A stretch of 64,000 bases of DNA from Micromonospora purpureochromogenes (GCF_900091515.1 NZ_LT607410.1:5642001-5706000), one strand, 5' to 3'; counted from the first letter of the stretch, positions 9,516 through 18,081 are shown. The notes: generated by a model from the sequence alone, not told the origin. A program made the numbers and translations.

Positions 9516-10355
9516 TCAGAACAGCACGGTGGCGAGGGTGCCGACCGGCTGGAAGCCGCAGCGCTCGTAGACCCGGCGGGCGGGCAGGTTGAAGTCGTTG
9601 ACGTAGAGGCTGACGGTCGGCGCGACCCGCAGCAGAGCGTCGCGTACCACCGCCGCCATCGCCGCGGTGGCGATCCCCCGCCCGCGCCACTCCGGGGCCA
9701 CCCAGACCCCCTGGACCTGGGCGGTACGCCGGGTCACCACGGCCAGCTCGGCCTTGAAGACCACCCGGCCGTCGACGAAGCGGGCGTACGCCCGACCGGC
9801 CCGCACCAGGTCGGTGACCCGCCGCCGGTAGGCCCGTCCACCGTCCTCGGCCAACGGCGAGACGCCGACCTCCTCGGTGTACATGGCCACCGCCGCCGGG
9901 AAGAGCCGGTCGATCTCAGCGGCGCGCACCCGGCGCACCCGCGGGTCGCCGGAGACCGGGGGCAGCGCGTCGGTGGCCAGCAGCGGCTGGTTGGGGCGGA
10001 CGTCCCGGGCCGGACCCCAGTGGGTGGAGAGCCGGTCCCAGAGGCCGAGCACGGCGTCGGCCCGCCCGACGATCGAGGAGCAGAGGCGCTCCTCGGCGGC
10101 GAGCTGCTCGGCGAAGGCGGCGACGGCCGGCTCCGAGGCGAGCACCGGGGTGAGGTTGCCGCCCAACCAGCAGATCGACTCCAGGTTGCGGCGCGCCCCG
10201 TACCCCAGGATCCGCCCCTCGGCCCGCCACCAGGCCAGGCCACGGGCGGCGACCCGCTCGGCGACCTGCGCGCCCGCGAACGGGTCGAGGTCGAGCAGCC
10301 GCTCGACCGCGCGGCGCTCCGACTCCCCCAGTTGGCGTACCGGCACCGTCAGCAC
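9516..10355 (-). CDS. GNAT family N-acetyltransferase (DUF4081-type, Rv2867c-like)
   Basis: This 279-residue protein has a C-terminal GNAT fold. The acetyl-CoA pyrophosphate loop is in VQGVWVAPEWRGRGIATAAM (R/Q-x-x-G-x-G/A form) and the closing strand/helix is SLYVNDFNLPARRVYERCGF. The N-terminal half matches the DUF4081 region that precedes GNAT in actinobacterial proteins found next to ispG. The GTG at 10355 is preferred because a -10-like CAGGCT (10368-10363) stands 7 bases before it, which fits a leaderless mRNA; reading further upstream gives Arg/Trp/Cys-rich non-native sequence. In mycobacteria it follows ispG directly, but here a PadR/MFS pair separates them. The acetyl acceptor is unknown. 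Confidence 0.88.
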   Translation of the reverse strand: MLTVPVRQLGESERRAVERLLDLDPFAGAQVAERVAARGLAWWRAEGRILGYGARRNLESICWLGGNLTPVLASEPAVAAFAEQLAAEERLCSSIVGRADAVLGLWDRLSTHWGPARDVRPNQPLLATDALPPVSGDPRVRRVRAAEIDRLFPAAVAMYTEEVGVSPLAEDGGRAYRRRVTDLVRAGRAYARFVDGRVVFKAELAVVTRRTAQVQGVWVAPEWRGRGIATAAMAAVVRDALLRVAPTVSLYVNDFNLPARRVYERCGFQPVGTLATVLF

Positions 10356-10401
10356 GGCTACCAGCCTGCCAGATGTGAGCGGCCGCTCGCCGGTCGACCG
10401 G

Positions 10402-11625
10402 TCAGACGGTGACAGGTTCGGCCACCGACTCGGCCGGCCGGGTCCGCGCCGCCCACCGCACCACCGGCGGCACCAACGCACCGAGCACCAGGAACAACCC
10501 GCCGAGCAGCAGCCAGCCGGGTGCGCCCCAGCCGACCGCGAGACTGGTCACCACCACCGGAGCGACCATCCCGCCGAGCTGCATGCCCATCCCGTACGCC
10601 CCCTGGTACTGGCCCTGCGCCCGGGCCGGGGCGAGGCCGAAGGAGATGCCCCAGCCCGCGGCCGCGTGCCACAGCTCGCCGACCACGTGCACGAGCGCCC
10701 CGGCCAGCAGCAGCGCCACGGCGACCGGGGTCGGCACGCCGGCGCTGGCGGCGAAGAGCGCGCAGGCCACCGCGATGACCACGCCGGCCCGCCGGGCGGC
10801 CCGAGCGGCCCCGGGCAGCTCCTCGGTGCCCCGGGAGGCACGGACCTGGAAGATCACCACCGTCACCGTGTTGACCAGCATGCAGGCCGAGATGAGCCAG
10901 TGCGGCGCCGTGGTGTGGTCGGCGATCCACAGCGGCAGGGCGATGTTGAGCAGCCCGAAGTGCATCGACATCAGCCCGTCGAGCACGGTGAAGGCCAGGA
11001 AGGGGCGGTCCCGCAGCGCGATCAGCCGTGGCCCGTGCGCGGGCGCCGGCACGGGCGGGACCGGCGCCAGCCGGAGCAGCACCACCGCCGCCAGCAGATA
11101 GGTGACGCAGTCGAGCAGGATCAGCGCGACGTACGCGGCGCGGGTGTCGGCGGCGAGCCCGACGCCGGCGACCACGGCGCCGACCGAGATCCCGACGTTG
11201 GTGACGGCGCGCAGCCAGGCCCGGGTGCGGACCCGCTGGTCGGCGGGGACGGCTCCGGCGATCAGCGCGCCCCGGGCACCCCGGCTGGCGGCATCGGCGA
11301 CCGCCATCAGCACGCCGACGACCAGGAACGTCGGGAACGACCGGACGGCCATCAGGGCGGCGGTGAAGACGCCGGAGGCGACCAGCGCGGCGAGCTGGAT
11401 GCCGCGCGGGCCGTGCCGGTCGGCCAGGTAGCCCATCGGCGTGCTGGCGATCAGGCTGACCAGCGCGGTGACGGTGAGGCCGATGCCGACCTCGCGCACC
11501 GAGAGGCCGACCGAGCGGGTGAGGAAGAGGGCGCTGACGGTCAGCCAGGTGCCCCGGCCGACCGTGTTGACCAGGGTGGAGAGGGCGAGGGTCCGGGCCG
11601 GACCCGGTTCGGGAAGCAGGCGCAC
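10402..11625 (-). CDS. MFS family transporter (probable exporter)
   Basis: This is a 407-residue major facilitator with about 12 TM helices. The loop 2-3 motif A is GYLADRHGPRGIQ and the remaining loops are short and Arg-rich. It is most like actinobacterial drug or metabolite exporters; the substrate is unknown. The GTG at 11625 is supported by TACAGT (11637-11632) exactly 6 bases upstream, giving a leaderless message. It is divergent from a PadR-family regulator 120 bases away. The shared intergenic region carries two palindromes, so PadR control is likely. Confidence 0.88.
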   Translation of the reverse strand: MRLLPEPGPARTLALSTLVNTVGRGTWLTVSALFLTRSVGLSVREVGIGLTVTALVSLIASTPMGYLADRHGPRGIQLAALVASGVFTAALMAVRSFPTFLVVGVLMAVADAASRGARGALIAGAVPADQRVRTRAWLRAVTNVGISVGAVVAGVGLAADTRAAYVALILLDCVTYLLAAVVLLRLAPVPPVPAPAHGPRLIALRDRPFLAFTVLDGLMSMHFGLLNIALPLWIADHTTAPHWLISACMLVNTVTVVIFQVRASRGTEELPGAARAARRAGVVIAVACALFAASAGVPTPVAVALLLAGALVHVVGELWHAAAGWGISFGLAPARAQGQYQGAYGMGMQLGGMVAPVVVTSLAVGWGAPGWLLLGGLFLVLGALVPPVVRWAARTRPAESVAEPVTV

Positions 11626-11631
11626 CCCGAC

Positions 11632-11637
11632 ACTGTA
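11632..11637 (-). promoter_or_regulatory. -10 box for leaderless MFS transcript
   Basis: TACAGT on the minus strand ends 6 bases before the GTG at 11625. The palindrome CGTACGTACG (11644-11653) lies in the -10/-35 spacer. Confidence 0.55.
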
Positions 11638-11643
11638 ACAAGA

Positions 11644-11653
11644 CGTACGTACG
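11644..11653. promoter_or_regulatory. Palindrome CGTACGTACG in the MFS promoter (operator candidate)
   Basis: A perfect 10-bp palindrome lies 19-28 bases upstream of the MFS start, between the presumed -35 and -10. No regulator in the window is known to prefer it; PadR or an external TetR-type protein could. Confidence 0.4.
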
Positions 11654-11698
11654 GTTTGGTGCCCGCCTCGACCAACCCTCTTGTTGCCGACACGTTGC

Positions 11699-11717
11699 CG
11701 ATATATCGTCGATACAT
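11699..11717. promoter_or_regulatory. PadR-like operator upstream of padR
   Basis: ATATATCG-T-CGATACAT (11701-11717) is an inverted repeat with one arm mismatch and overlaps the palindrome CGATATATCG (11699-11708). The ATAT/ACAT ends resemble the ATGT-N-ACAT form of PadR operators. It sits about 30 bases before the PadR start and between the divergent genes. Confidence 0.5.
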
Positions 11718-11745
11718 CAACGACAGTACGAGAAGGGATCGTGGC

Positions 11746-12324
11746 ATGGGATTCCACCAGCACTTCCACGCGATGCACGAGGCCCGTCGACGCGGGTTCG
11801 GCTTCCCGCCGGTCCCGCCGGGCCCGCACGGGCACGGCGGCTGGGGTGGGGGCCGGGGCGGCCGGGGTCGCGGCCGCGGGCGCCGGCCGAACGTCCGCGG
11901 CGCCGTGCTGGCGCTGCTCATCGAGCGGCCGATGCACGGCTACGAGATGATTCAGGAGATCGACTCCCGCACCGGCGGAGCCTGGCGGCCGAGCCCCGGC
12001 TCGATCTACCCGACCCTCCAGCTGCTGGAGGACGAGGGGGTCATCGAGGCGAGCACCGACTCCTCCACCGGTGGACGGAAGCGGTTCGGCCTCACCGAAG
12101 CCGGCCGCGAGGAGGCCGCCGCCGCGGCGCAGACCCCGCCCTGGGCGGAGTTCGCCGAGAACACCGTCAGCAGCTGGCACGACATCCGCGACGCCGGCGC
12201 GCAGGCGATGAACGCGCTGCGCCAGGTGATGATGACCGGCACCGACGACCAGCGGGAACGCGCCGCCCAGGTCCTCGACGAGACCCGCCGCAAGCTCTAC
12301 GCCATCCTCGCCGAATCCGACTGA
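11746..12324 (+). CDS. PadR family transcriptional regulator
   Basis: This is a 192-residue regulator. A Gly/His/Arg-rich N-terminal extension (about residues 1-48) precedes a PadR winged helix: GAVLALLIERPMHGYEMI, then WRPSPGSIYPTLQLLEDEGV and the wing STGGRKRFGLTEAG. The C-terminal 70 residues are helical and probably dimerise. The ATG at 11746 has AAGGGA seven bases upstream. It is divergent from the MFS exporter and probably represses it and itself through the operator at 11699-11717. PadR proteins usually respond to small aromatic or drug-like ligands. Confidence 0.92.
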   Translation: MGFHQHFHAMHEARRRGFGFPPVPPGPHGHGGWGGGRGGRGRGRGRRPNVRGAVLALLIERPMHGYEMIQEIDSRTGGAWRPSPGSIYPTLQLLEDEGVIEASTDSSTGGRKRFGLTEAGREEAAAAAQTPPWAEFAENTVSSWHDIRDAGAQAMNALRQVMMTGTDDQRERAAQVLDETRRKLYAILAESD

Positions 12325-12366
12325 CCCCCGCCCCACCCCCGCGGACGCCTCGGGGCCGGCAGATAC

Positions 12367-12410
12367 AGAGAAAGAGTGGCTATTCCTTCCGGAATAGCCA
12401 CTCTTTCTCT
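12367..12410. repeat. Intergenic palindromic repeat, copy 1 (20-bp perfect stem)
   Basis: Stem 12367-12386 pairs perfectly with 12391-12410 around a TTCC loop; the core arm is GAGTGGCTATTCC. It lies between convergent padR and ispG and could terminate both. The same core and the trailing GAAAGTGC recur at 51027-51086 and 51170-51229. Confidence 0.85.
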
Positions 12411-12468
12411 GAAAGTGCAGCCGCGGCGCGTGGGGCGCCGGGGCGTGCGGGGGGGTGGGGGGGGTGGG

Positions 12469-13650
12469 TCAGTGGACGGTGACGGTGGCGCCGGGGACCA
12501 GGTCGCGGAGTTCCTCGGGGATCTCGGCGCCCATCTCGTCGGCGAGGCGGAGCGCCTCCTCGATCAGCGTCTCCACGATCTGCCCCTCGGGCACGGTCTT
12601 GATGACCTGGCCCTTGACGAAGATCTGGCCCTTGCCGTTGCCGGAGGCGACGCCGAGGTCGGCCTCGCGGGCCTCGCCCGGGCCGTTCACCACGCAGCCC
12701 ATGACGGCGACGCGCAGCGGCACCGGCAGCCCCTCCAGGCCGGCGGTGACCTCCTCGGCCAGCTTGTAGACGTCGACCTGGGCCCGGCCGCAGGACGGGC
12801 AGGAGACAATCTCCAGGCCCCGCTCGCGCAGGCCCAGCGACTCCAGGATCTGGTTGCCGACCTTGATCTCCTCGACCGGCGGCGCGGAGAGCGAGACCCG
12901 GATGGTGTCGCCGATCCCCTCGGCCAGCAGCGCACCGAAGGCGACCGCCGACTTGATGGTGCCCTGGAACGCCGGGCCGGCCTCGGTGACGCCCAGGTGC
13001 AGCGGGTAGTCGCACTGCTCGGCGAGCTGCCGGTAGGCCCGGATCATGACCACCGGGTCGTTGTGCTTGACCGAGATCTTGATGTCCCGGAACCCGTGCT
13101 CCTCGAAGAGCGAGCACTCCCAGAGCGCCGACTCGACCAGCGCCTCGGCGGTGGCCTTGCCGTACTTGGCGAGCAGCCGCTTGTCCAGCGAGCCGGCGTT
13201 CACGCCGATCCGGATCGGCACGCCGGCCGCGCCGGCCGCCTTGGCGATCTCCTTGACCTTGTCGTCGAACTGCCGGATGTTGCCCGGGTTGACGCGGACG
13301 GCGGCGCAGCCGGCGTCGATCGCGGCGAAGACGTACTTCGGCTGGAAGTGGATGTCGGCGATGACCGGGATCTGCGACTTGCGCGCGATCGCCGGCAGCG
13401 CCTCGACGTCGTCCTGGCTGGGCACGGCGACCCGGACGATCTGGCAGCCGGACGCGGTCAGCTCGGCGATCTGCTGGAGGGTGGCGTTGACGTCGGAGGT
13501 GAGGGTGGTGGTCATCGACTGCACCGAGACCGGCGCACCACCACCGACCGGCACGGAGCCGACCATGATCTGGCGGCTGGCCCGACGGGGGGCCAGCGGC
13601 GGGGGCGGTACGGCGGGCATACCGAGACTGACAGCGGTCACTTCAGGCAC
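12469..13650 (-). CDS. ispG: 4-hydroxy-3-methylbut-2-en-1-yl diphosphate synthase (IspG/GcpE)
   Basis: IspG catalyses the penultimate MEP-pathway step, converting MEcPP to HMBPP with a [4Fe-4S] cluster. The protein is 393 residues. An N-terminal TIM-barrel domain ([14 protein letters not shown], then [12 protein letters not shown]) is followed by the cluster domain with CPSCGR (about residue 283) and [11 protein letters not shown] (about 318), which supply the cluster cysteines. The GTG at 13650 directly abuts the stop of rip1, so translation is coupled. Operon dxr-rip1-ispG. The gene ends before a palindromic terminator shared with convergent padR. Confidence 0.97.
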   Translation of the reverse strand: MPEVTAVSLGMPAVPPPPLAPRRASRQIMVGSVPVGGGAPVSVQSMTTTLTSDVNATLQQIAELTASGCQIVRVAVPSQDDVEALPAIARKSQIPVIADIHFQPKYVFAAIDAGCAAVRVNPGNIRQFDDKVKEIAKAAGAAGVPIRIGVNAGSLDKRLLAKYGKATAEALVESALWECSLFEEHGFRDIKISVKHNDPVVMIRAYRQLAEQCDYPLHLGVTEAGPAFQGTIKSAVAFGALLAEGIGDTIRVSLSAPPVEEIKVGNQILESLGLRERGLEIVSCPSCGRAQVDVYKLAEEVTAGLEGLPVPLRVAVMGCVVNGPGEAREADLGVASGNGKGQIFVKGQVIKTVPEGQIVETLIEEALRLADEMGAEIPEELRDLVPGATVTVH

Positions 13651-14892
13651 TCACCTTGAGAAGAGCGTGATCGGATTGACGACGTCCGCGGTGATGGTCA
13701 GCAGCGTGAACGCGCCACCGACCAGGATCACCGCGTACGTGAGCGGCATGAGCTTCATGTAGTCCACCCGGCCCGGGTCGCGGCGGCCGATCCGGGCGTA
13801 CAGCCAGGAGCGGACCCGTTCGAACCAGGCGATGGCGATGTGGCCGCCGTCCACCGGCAGCAGCGGCAGCAGGTTGAACACGCCGACGAAGAAGTTCAGC
13901 GAGATGAAGAGCAGGACGAGCATCTGCCAGACGCCGTTCTGCAACGCCTCGCCGCCCAGTCGGCTGGCGCCGACCACGCTGATCGGGGTGTCCTTGTCCC
14001 GCTCGCCACCGGTGATGGCGGTCCAGAGGGCGGGGACCTTCTCCGGGATCCGCTTCAGCGCCTCGTACGTGCCGACGGCGAGGTCCTTGGTGTAGCCGGC
14101 GGTGGCCGGGATAGCCTCGATCGGGCCGTACGTCACGTTGGCCGGGACGCCCGGCGGCAGGGACGGGCCGGCGACGCCGAGCGCGGAGACGGTGACCAGG
14201 GCGCCGTCCGGGTTGTCCAGCGGCTTGCGCTGCACCGCCGCGAGGTTGGCCTGGACCTGGCCCTGCACGCCGTCCCGCTCGTACGTGATGGTGGCCGGCT
14301 TGCCCGGCGGCAGGTCGCGGACGGTCTTGACCAGGGCGGTGTAGTCGGGGACCGAGGTGCCGTTCACCGCGAGGATCTTGTCGTCGTCGCGCAGCCCGGC
14401 CTGCTTGGCGGGGCTGACCGGGTCGCCGGGGGCGCACTCGCGCTGGGGGTCGGTGGGGAGGACGCAGTCCACGACCTTGACGTGCGCCGGCAGCGGGTTC
14501 GGCAGGTCCCTGTTCGGCAGGCCCATGAACATCGCGGCGAGCCAGATGGCGATCACCGCGAGGGCGAAGTGGGTCACCGAGCCGGCGGACATCACGATCG
14601 TCCGCTTCCAGACCGGGTAGCGCCACATCGCCCGGTGCTCGTCGCCCGGCTCGACGTCGTCGTCCTGCGGCGTCATCCCGACGATCTTGCAGAAACCGCC
14701 GAGCGGGATGGCCTTGATGCCGTACTCGGTCTCACCGCGGCGGAAGGACCACAGGGTCGGGCCGAAGCCGACGAAGTAGCGGGTGACCTTCATCCCGAAC
14801 GCCTTGGCGGTCAGCATGTGACCCGCCTCGTGCAGGCTCACCGAGATGAGAATCCCCAGGGCGATCACGACCACCCCGAGCAGATAGAGCAT
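13651..14892 (-). CDS. rip1: Site-2 protease, RseP/Rip1-like zinc metalloprotease
   Basis: This 413-residue intramembrane M50 protease cleaves membrane-bound regulators such as anti-sigma factors; mycobacterial Rip1 is the closest known relative. The zinc motif HEAGH is at residues 21-25 in the first TM helix. A PDZ domain lies in the periplasmic region (about 130-220, with GLRDDDKILAVNGTSVPDY). The third zinc ligand is in LLPLLPVDGGH (about 347) in a later TM helix. The ATG at 14892 overlaps the dxr stop (ATGA), and the gene ends directly against ispG. The longer in-frame reading upstream is dxr antisense-frame sequence and was rejected. Confidence 0.95.
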   Translation of the reverse strand: MLYLLGVVVIALGILISVSLHEAGHMLTAKAFGMKVTRYFVGFGPTLWSFRRGETEYGIKAIPLGGFCKIVGMTPQDDDVEPGDEHRAMWRYPVWKRTIVMSAGSVTHFALAVIAIWLAAMFMGLPNRDLPNPLPAHVKVVDCVLPTDPQRECAPGDPVSPAKQAGLRDDDKILAVNGTSVPDYTALVKTVRDLPPGKPATITYERDGVQGQVQANLAAVQRKPLDNPDGALVTVSALGVAGPSLPPGVPANVTYGPIEAIPATAGYTKDLAVGTYEALKRIPEKVPALWTAITGGERDKDTPISVVGASRLGGEALQNGVWQMLVLLFISLNFFVGVFNLLPLLPVDGGHIAIAWFERVRSWLYARIGRRDPGRVDYMKLMPLTYAVILVGGAFTLLTITADVVNPITLFSR

Positions 14893-16103
14893 CAAGCTTC
14901 CTTCCCCGACCCCGAGATGATCTCCTGCGCGTGCGCGCGTGCCCACGACTCGGCCGCGAGCACGTCCTCGACGGTACCTGGTTCGCCGAAATCGGGTGCC
15001 TCCTCCAACACCCGGCGCAGGGTGTCGACGATGCCGAGGAAGGGCAGCCGGCCGGCGACGAAGGCGGCGACGCACTCCTCGTTCGCCGCGTTGTAGATCG
15101 CCGGGCGGCACCGGCCGGTCTCGCCGGCGGCCTTGGCCAGGGCGACCGCCGGGAACGCCTCGTCGTCCAGCGGGGCGAACTGCCAGGTGTGCGCGGTGGT
15201 CCAGTCGACCGCGGCGGCGGCGTCGGCCACCCGGTCCGGCCAGCCGAGGCCGAGGGCGATCGGCAGCCGCATGTCCGGCGGGCTGGCCTGGGCGAGGGTG
15301 GAGCCGTCGACGAACTCGACCATCGAGTGGATCACCGACTGCGGGTGGACCATCACGGTGATGTCGGCGTAGGGCACGTCGAACAGCTCGTGCGCCTCGA
15401 TCACCTCCAGCGCCTTGTTGACCATGGTGGCGGAGTTGATCGTGACGACCGGGCCCATGTTCCAGGTGGGGTGGGCCAGGGCCTGCGCGGGAGTGACCTC
15501 GGTCAGCTCGTCGCGGCGCCGGCCGCGGAACGGCCCACCGCTGGCGGTGACGACCAGCCGGCGCACCTCGCCGCGGGCCCCGCCGCGCAGGCACTGCGCC
15601 AGCGCCGAGTGCTCCGAGTCCACCGGCACGATCTGCCCCGGCCGCGTCACCGCGGCCTTCACCAGCGGGCCGCCGGCCACCAGCGACTCCTTGTTGGCCA
15701 GGGCGAGGGTACGGCCGGCGCGCAGCGCCGCCAGGGTCGGTGCCAGCCCCAACGACCCCACCACCCCGTTGAGTACGACGTCGCAGGGCCACTGCGCCAG
15801 CTCGGTCATGGCGTCCGGGCCGGCAACGATCTTCGGCAGCCGGAAGTCCCCGGTGGCCCAGCCGCGCCGGCTCGCCTCGGCGTAGAAGGCGAGCTGGAGG
15901 TCCTGCGCGGCGGAGGACTTCGCCACCCCGACCGCGTCCACGCCCAGCTCCAGGGCCTGCGCGGCGAGCAGCTCGACGTTGCCGCCGCCGGCGCCGAGCG
16001 CCACCACCCGGAACCCGTCCGGGTTGCGCCGCACGATGTCGATGGCCTGGGTACCGATCGAGCCGGTGGAGCCGAGCAGAACGAGGTCGCGGGGAGTTGT
16101 CAC
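14892..16103 (-). CDS. dxr: 1-deoxy-D-xylulose 5-phosphate reductoisomerase
   Basis: DXR converts DXP to MEP with NADPH and Mg2+/Mn2+, the first committed MEP step. The protein is 403 residues. The N-terminal NADPH-binding motif is [11 protein letters not shown], the metal/substrate region has [13 protein letters not shown], and the flexible loop region has [19 protein letters not shown] followed by [12 protein letters not shown]. The GTG at 16103 is supported by CAGAAT (16115-16110) six bases upstream, giving a leaderless start. It is first gene of dxr-rip1-ispG, with ATGA overlap to rip1. Confidence 0.97.
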   Translation of the reverse strand: MTTPRDLVLLGSTGSIGTQAIDIVRRNPDGFRVVALGAGGGNVELLAAQALELGVDAVGVAKSSAAQDLQLAFYAEASRRGWATGDFRLPKIVAGPDAMTELAQWPCDVVLNGVVGSLGLAPTLAALRAGRTLALANKESLVAGGPLVKAAVTRPGQIVPVDSEHSALAQCLRGGARGEVRRLVVTASGGPFRGRRRDELTEVTPAQALAHPTWNMGPVVTINSATMVNKALEVIEAHELFDVPYADITVMVHPQSVIHSMVEFVDGSTLAQASPPDMRLPIALGLGWPDRVADAAAAVDWTTAHTWQFAPLDDEAFPAVALAKAAGETGRCRPAIYNAANEECVAAFVAGRLPFLGIVDTLRRVLEEAPDFGEPGTVEDVLAAESWARAHAQEIISGSGKEA

Positions 16104-16109
16104 GCGGCC

Positions 16110-16115
16110 ATTCTG
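16110..16115 (-). promoter_or_regulatory. -10 box for leaderless dxr-rip1-ispG transcript
   Basis: CAGAAT on the minus strand, then 6 bases, then GTG. No ribosome site precedes the start, which agrees with leaderless translation. Confidence 0.5.
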
Positions 16116-16264
16116 CCCCGGCGTCGCTGTGCGCCCGCTGGGAGCCTCAGCCCTCGCCGTCCGGATCCTCGACCGGCACCTTCTCGTCGAGGAGTTCGGC
16201 CTGCCCCCACCCGCCGCCGGCTGCGGGCGGAAGCCTGCCACCCGACAGTCGGCAGGAAGGCCGA

Positions 16265-16747
16265 TCAGTCCTGCCCTGGGATCAGGTTCCGCTCCCGCAG
16301 CAGGGCGAGCAGGTCGTCCCGGTCCACCGGTGGCAGGTCGGCGGTCGGTACCGGGAGCACCTGCCGGCCGACCACGGCGAGCACGAGGTCGCCCGCCGGC
16401 AGGACGCGGGCGTGGGTGACCGCCTCCCAGCGGACCAGCGAGTCGGTCAGCTCGGTGATCCGGCGCACCCCGGTCGCGTCGATCTGCCAGGCGGTGGGGC
16501 GGCCGTACAGCCGCCAGCAGTGCCGCACGACCCGCCGGAACAGCAGCTCCGGCACCAGCCGGTAGGCGAGAGCGCCCAGGGCCAGCAGGGTCAGCGGCCA
16601 CGCCCGCGCGCCGGTGAGCAGTCCGAACGCCCCCACCAGGCCCAGCACCGCGGCCGGCACCTGTACCACGAGCATGGGCGGCAGGGACGACCGCAGCGCG
16701 GCGGCGAGCCGGTCCCGGTCGGGGATGGCGTCGAACGTGATTATCAC
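16265..16747 (-). CDS. YcxB-like membrane protein, paralogue 1
   Basis: This 160-residue protein begins [19 protein letters not shown]. Two hydrophobic segments lie at about residues 25-70 and a soluble YcxB-like C-terminal domain follows ([12 protein letters not shown], then [23 protein letters not shown] and PVPTADLPP). It is a duplicate of the next gene, with the same start, PDR-RL motif, TM layout and TD/SD-SLVRW block. The GTG at 16747 is supported by TATCGT eight bases upstream. Function is unknown. Confidence 0.78.
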   Translation of the reverse strand: MIITFDAIPDRDRLAAALRSSLPPMLVVQVPAAVLGLVGAFGLLTGARAWPLTLLALGALAYRLVPELLFRRVVRHCWRLYGRPTAWQIDATGVRRITELTDSLVRWEAVTHARVLPAGDLVLAVVGRQVLPVPTADLPPVDRDDLLALLRERNLIPGQD

Positions 16748-16755
16748 GACGGGAC

Positions 16756-16761
16756 ACGATA
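16756..16761 (-). promoter_or_regulatory. -10 box TATCGT of YcxB paralogue 1
   Basis: TATCGT, 8 bases, GTG. The same arrangement (17450-17445) precedes paralogue 2, so the promoter was duplicated together with the gene. Confidence 0.5.
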
Positions 16762-16812
16762 GGACCAGCGCCGCGCCTCCGCTGCCCCATGGCGGGTCGC
16801 GCGGGACGACGT

Positions 16813-16877
16813 ATGCCTGGTGAGCGATATACCTGAGAGGCATATTTATGACTCCGAGGTATATCGCTCACCGGCAT
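16813..16877. repeat. Large imperfect palindrome between the two YcxB-like genes
   Basis: Arms GGTGAGCGATATACCT (16819-16834) and its perfect complement (16857-16872) flank an AT-rich 22-base loop. The stem extends by ATGCC/GGCAT across a one-base bulge (16813-16817 and 16873-16877). The GCGATATAC half-sites resemble PadR-type operators. It may be a terminator for paralogue 2, an operator for paralogue 1, or a mobile palindrome. Confidence 0.85.
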
Positions 16878-16926
16878 GTCCGGGGGGTCGGCACTACCCT
16901 GCGTGACCGTTCCGGCGGGGAGTGAC

Positions 16927-17436
16927 CTACCGCCGGACGGCCTGCGGCCCCGGCTCGACCGGATCGGCGGTGAGCAGTCCCCGGTCGCGCAGGTAGGAGT
17001 ACAGCTCGGCCCGCTGTTCCGCGCTCAGACCGTGGATCGGCATCGGGAAGAGCTGGTACCGGCTCAGCCGGAAGAGCAAGTGGTCGGGGATCGGCTCCAC
17101 CCCGGTCAGCGCCGCCCAGCGCACGACGCTGTCGGAGAGGGCGTTCACGCAGCGGACGCCCTCGTCGGAGATCGTCCAGGTGATCGGGATGCCGTGCATC
17201 TTCCAGCTGGCCCGGACCAGCGTCCGCAGGACCAGCGGGGACAGCAGCGCGGCGGTCACCGCGGCGGCGACCCAGGGCAGCGCCTCCAGCGCATCTCCGA
17301 AAAGCACGTCGACCAGGGCCGGCAGGAGCAGCGCGACCGGGCAGAACCGGTACAGCAGTAACGTGCGCCGGTAGGCGCGGCGCAGGGCGGCGGTGAGCCG
17401 CCGCCGGTCCGGCTGCGTCTCGAAACTGATCATCAC
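16927..17436 (-). CDS. YcxB-like membrane protein, paralogue 2
   Basis: This 169-residue protein begins [18 protein letters not shown], has two TM helices (about 28-72) and a YcxB-like C-terminal domain ([21 protein letters not shown] and [13 protein letters not shown]). It is homologous along its whole length to the gene at 16265-16747. The GTG at 17436 is supported by TATCGT (17450-17445) eight bases upstream; ATG at 17433 is the alternative. A large palindrome lies downstream. No function is assigned to the family. Confidence 0.78.
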   Translation of the reverse strand: MMISFETQPDRRRLTAALRRAYRRTLLLYRFCPVALLLPALVDVLFGDALEALPWVAAAVTAALLSPLVLRTLVRASWKMHGIPITWTISDEGVRCVNALSDSVVRWAALTGVEPIPDHLLFRLSRYQLFPMPIHGLSAEQRAELYSYLRDRGLLTADPVEPGPQAVRR

Positions 17437-17444
17437 GGCGCGAG

Positions 17445-17450
17445 ACGATA
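17445..17450 (-). promoter_or_regulatory. -10 box TATCGT of YcxB paralogue 2
   Basis: TATCGT, 8 bases, GTG at 17436; same arrangement as the paralogue's promoter. Confidence 0.5.
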
Positions 17451-17485
17451 CGCCCGAGCGGTGCGCCCCGTTGTCCCGGCGGGCG

Positions 17486-18031
17486 TCAGGCGTCGCCCCG
17501 GCGGACGAAGGTCTCCAGCACCTCGCCGCCGTACCAGTCGGTGCGGCGGCCGAGGTGGGTCATGCCGAGCCGGCGGGCGACCGCCATCGACGGGTCGTTG
17601 CCGGGCGAGACCACGGCGTACACCTGTGGGGTGCCGGCGGCGAACTCGCGGGCCAGCACCGCGCGGGCCGCCTCGGTGGCGTACCCGTGCCCCCAGGAGT
17701 CCGGGTGCAGGTGCCAGCCCACCTCGATGTCGTCGGTCTCCGTCACGCCGTCCGCTCCGGGCAGCGGCTTGAGGATCAGGGTGCCGGCTACCCGGCCGGT
17801 GTCCCGGACCTCGATCGCCCAGGTGCCGTACCGTCCGCCCTGGCCGGCGTGCCGTTTCCGCCAGATGGCCAGCCGGTCCAGGGCCTGGGCCGGGTCGGTC
17901 AGCGGCAGGCCGGACGCGGCCAGCCAGCGGGTGATCTCGGTACGCGAGTAGATGTCGAAGATCCGATCCAGGTCCGCCGGGGCGTCGGTCCAGTCCCGCA
18001 GCACCAGGCGTTCCGTGGTGAGCACCGTCAT
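17486..18031 (-). CDS. GNAT N-acetyltransferase, RimJ/RimL type
   Basis: This is a 181-residue acetyltransferase. It starts MTVLTTERLVLRDWTD, typical of the RimJ/RimL subfamily. The acetyl-CoA site is in HLHPDSWGHGYATEAARAVL and the downstream helix in SPGNDPSMAVARRLGM. Residues DDIEVGWHLHP mark the beta-4 strand. The ATG at 18031 is preferred over an in-frame start at 18094 because the family begins here and TACGAT (18045-18040) stands 8 bases upstream. The gene is divergent from yihY 50 bases away. The substrate (protein N-terminus, antibiotic or metabolite) is unknown. Confidence 0.9.
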   Translation of the reverse strand: MTVLTTERLVLRDWTDAPADLDRIFDIYSRTEITRWLAASGLPLTDPAQALDRLAIWRKRHAGQGGRYGTWAIEVRDTGRVAGTLILKPLPGADGVTETDDIEVGWHLHPDSWGHGYATEAARAVLAREFAAGTPQVYAVVSPGNDPSMAVARRLGMTHLGRRTDWYGGEVLETFVRRGDA

Positions 18032-18081
18032 GACGCGCGATCGTAATGCGTGCCCCGGCCCGAGAGGGGAAGGAGATCGCG

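Noticed and set aside
10409..12336. Very long antisense and alternate-frame readings over the MFS gene
   Set aside because: They are by-products of 73-75% GC, with Arg/Pro/Gly-rich nonsense peptides and no ribosome site; the MFS and PadR readings explain the region.
13651..15792. Longer rip1 reading extending into dxr
   Set aside because: Residues before MLYLLGVVV are a shadow of dxr; the ATGA overlap at 14892 gives the true start.
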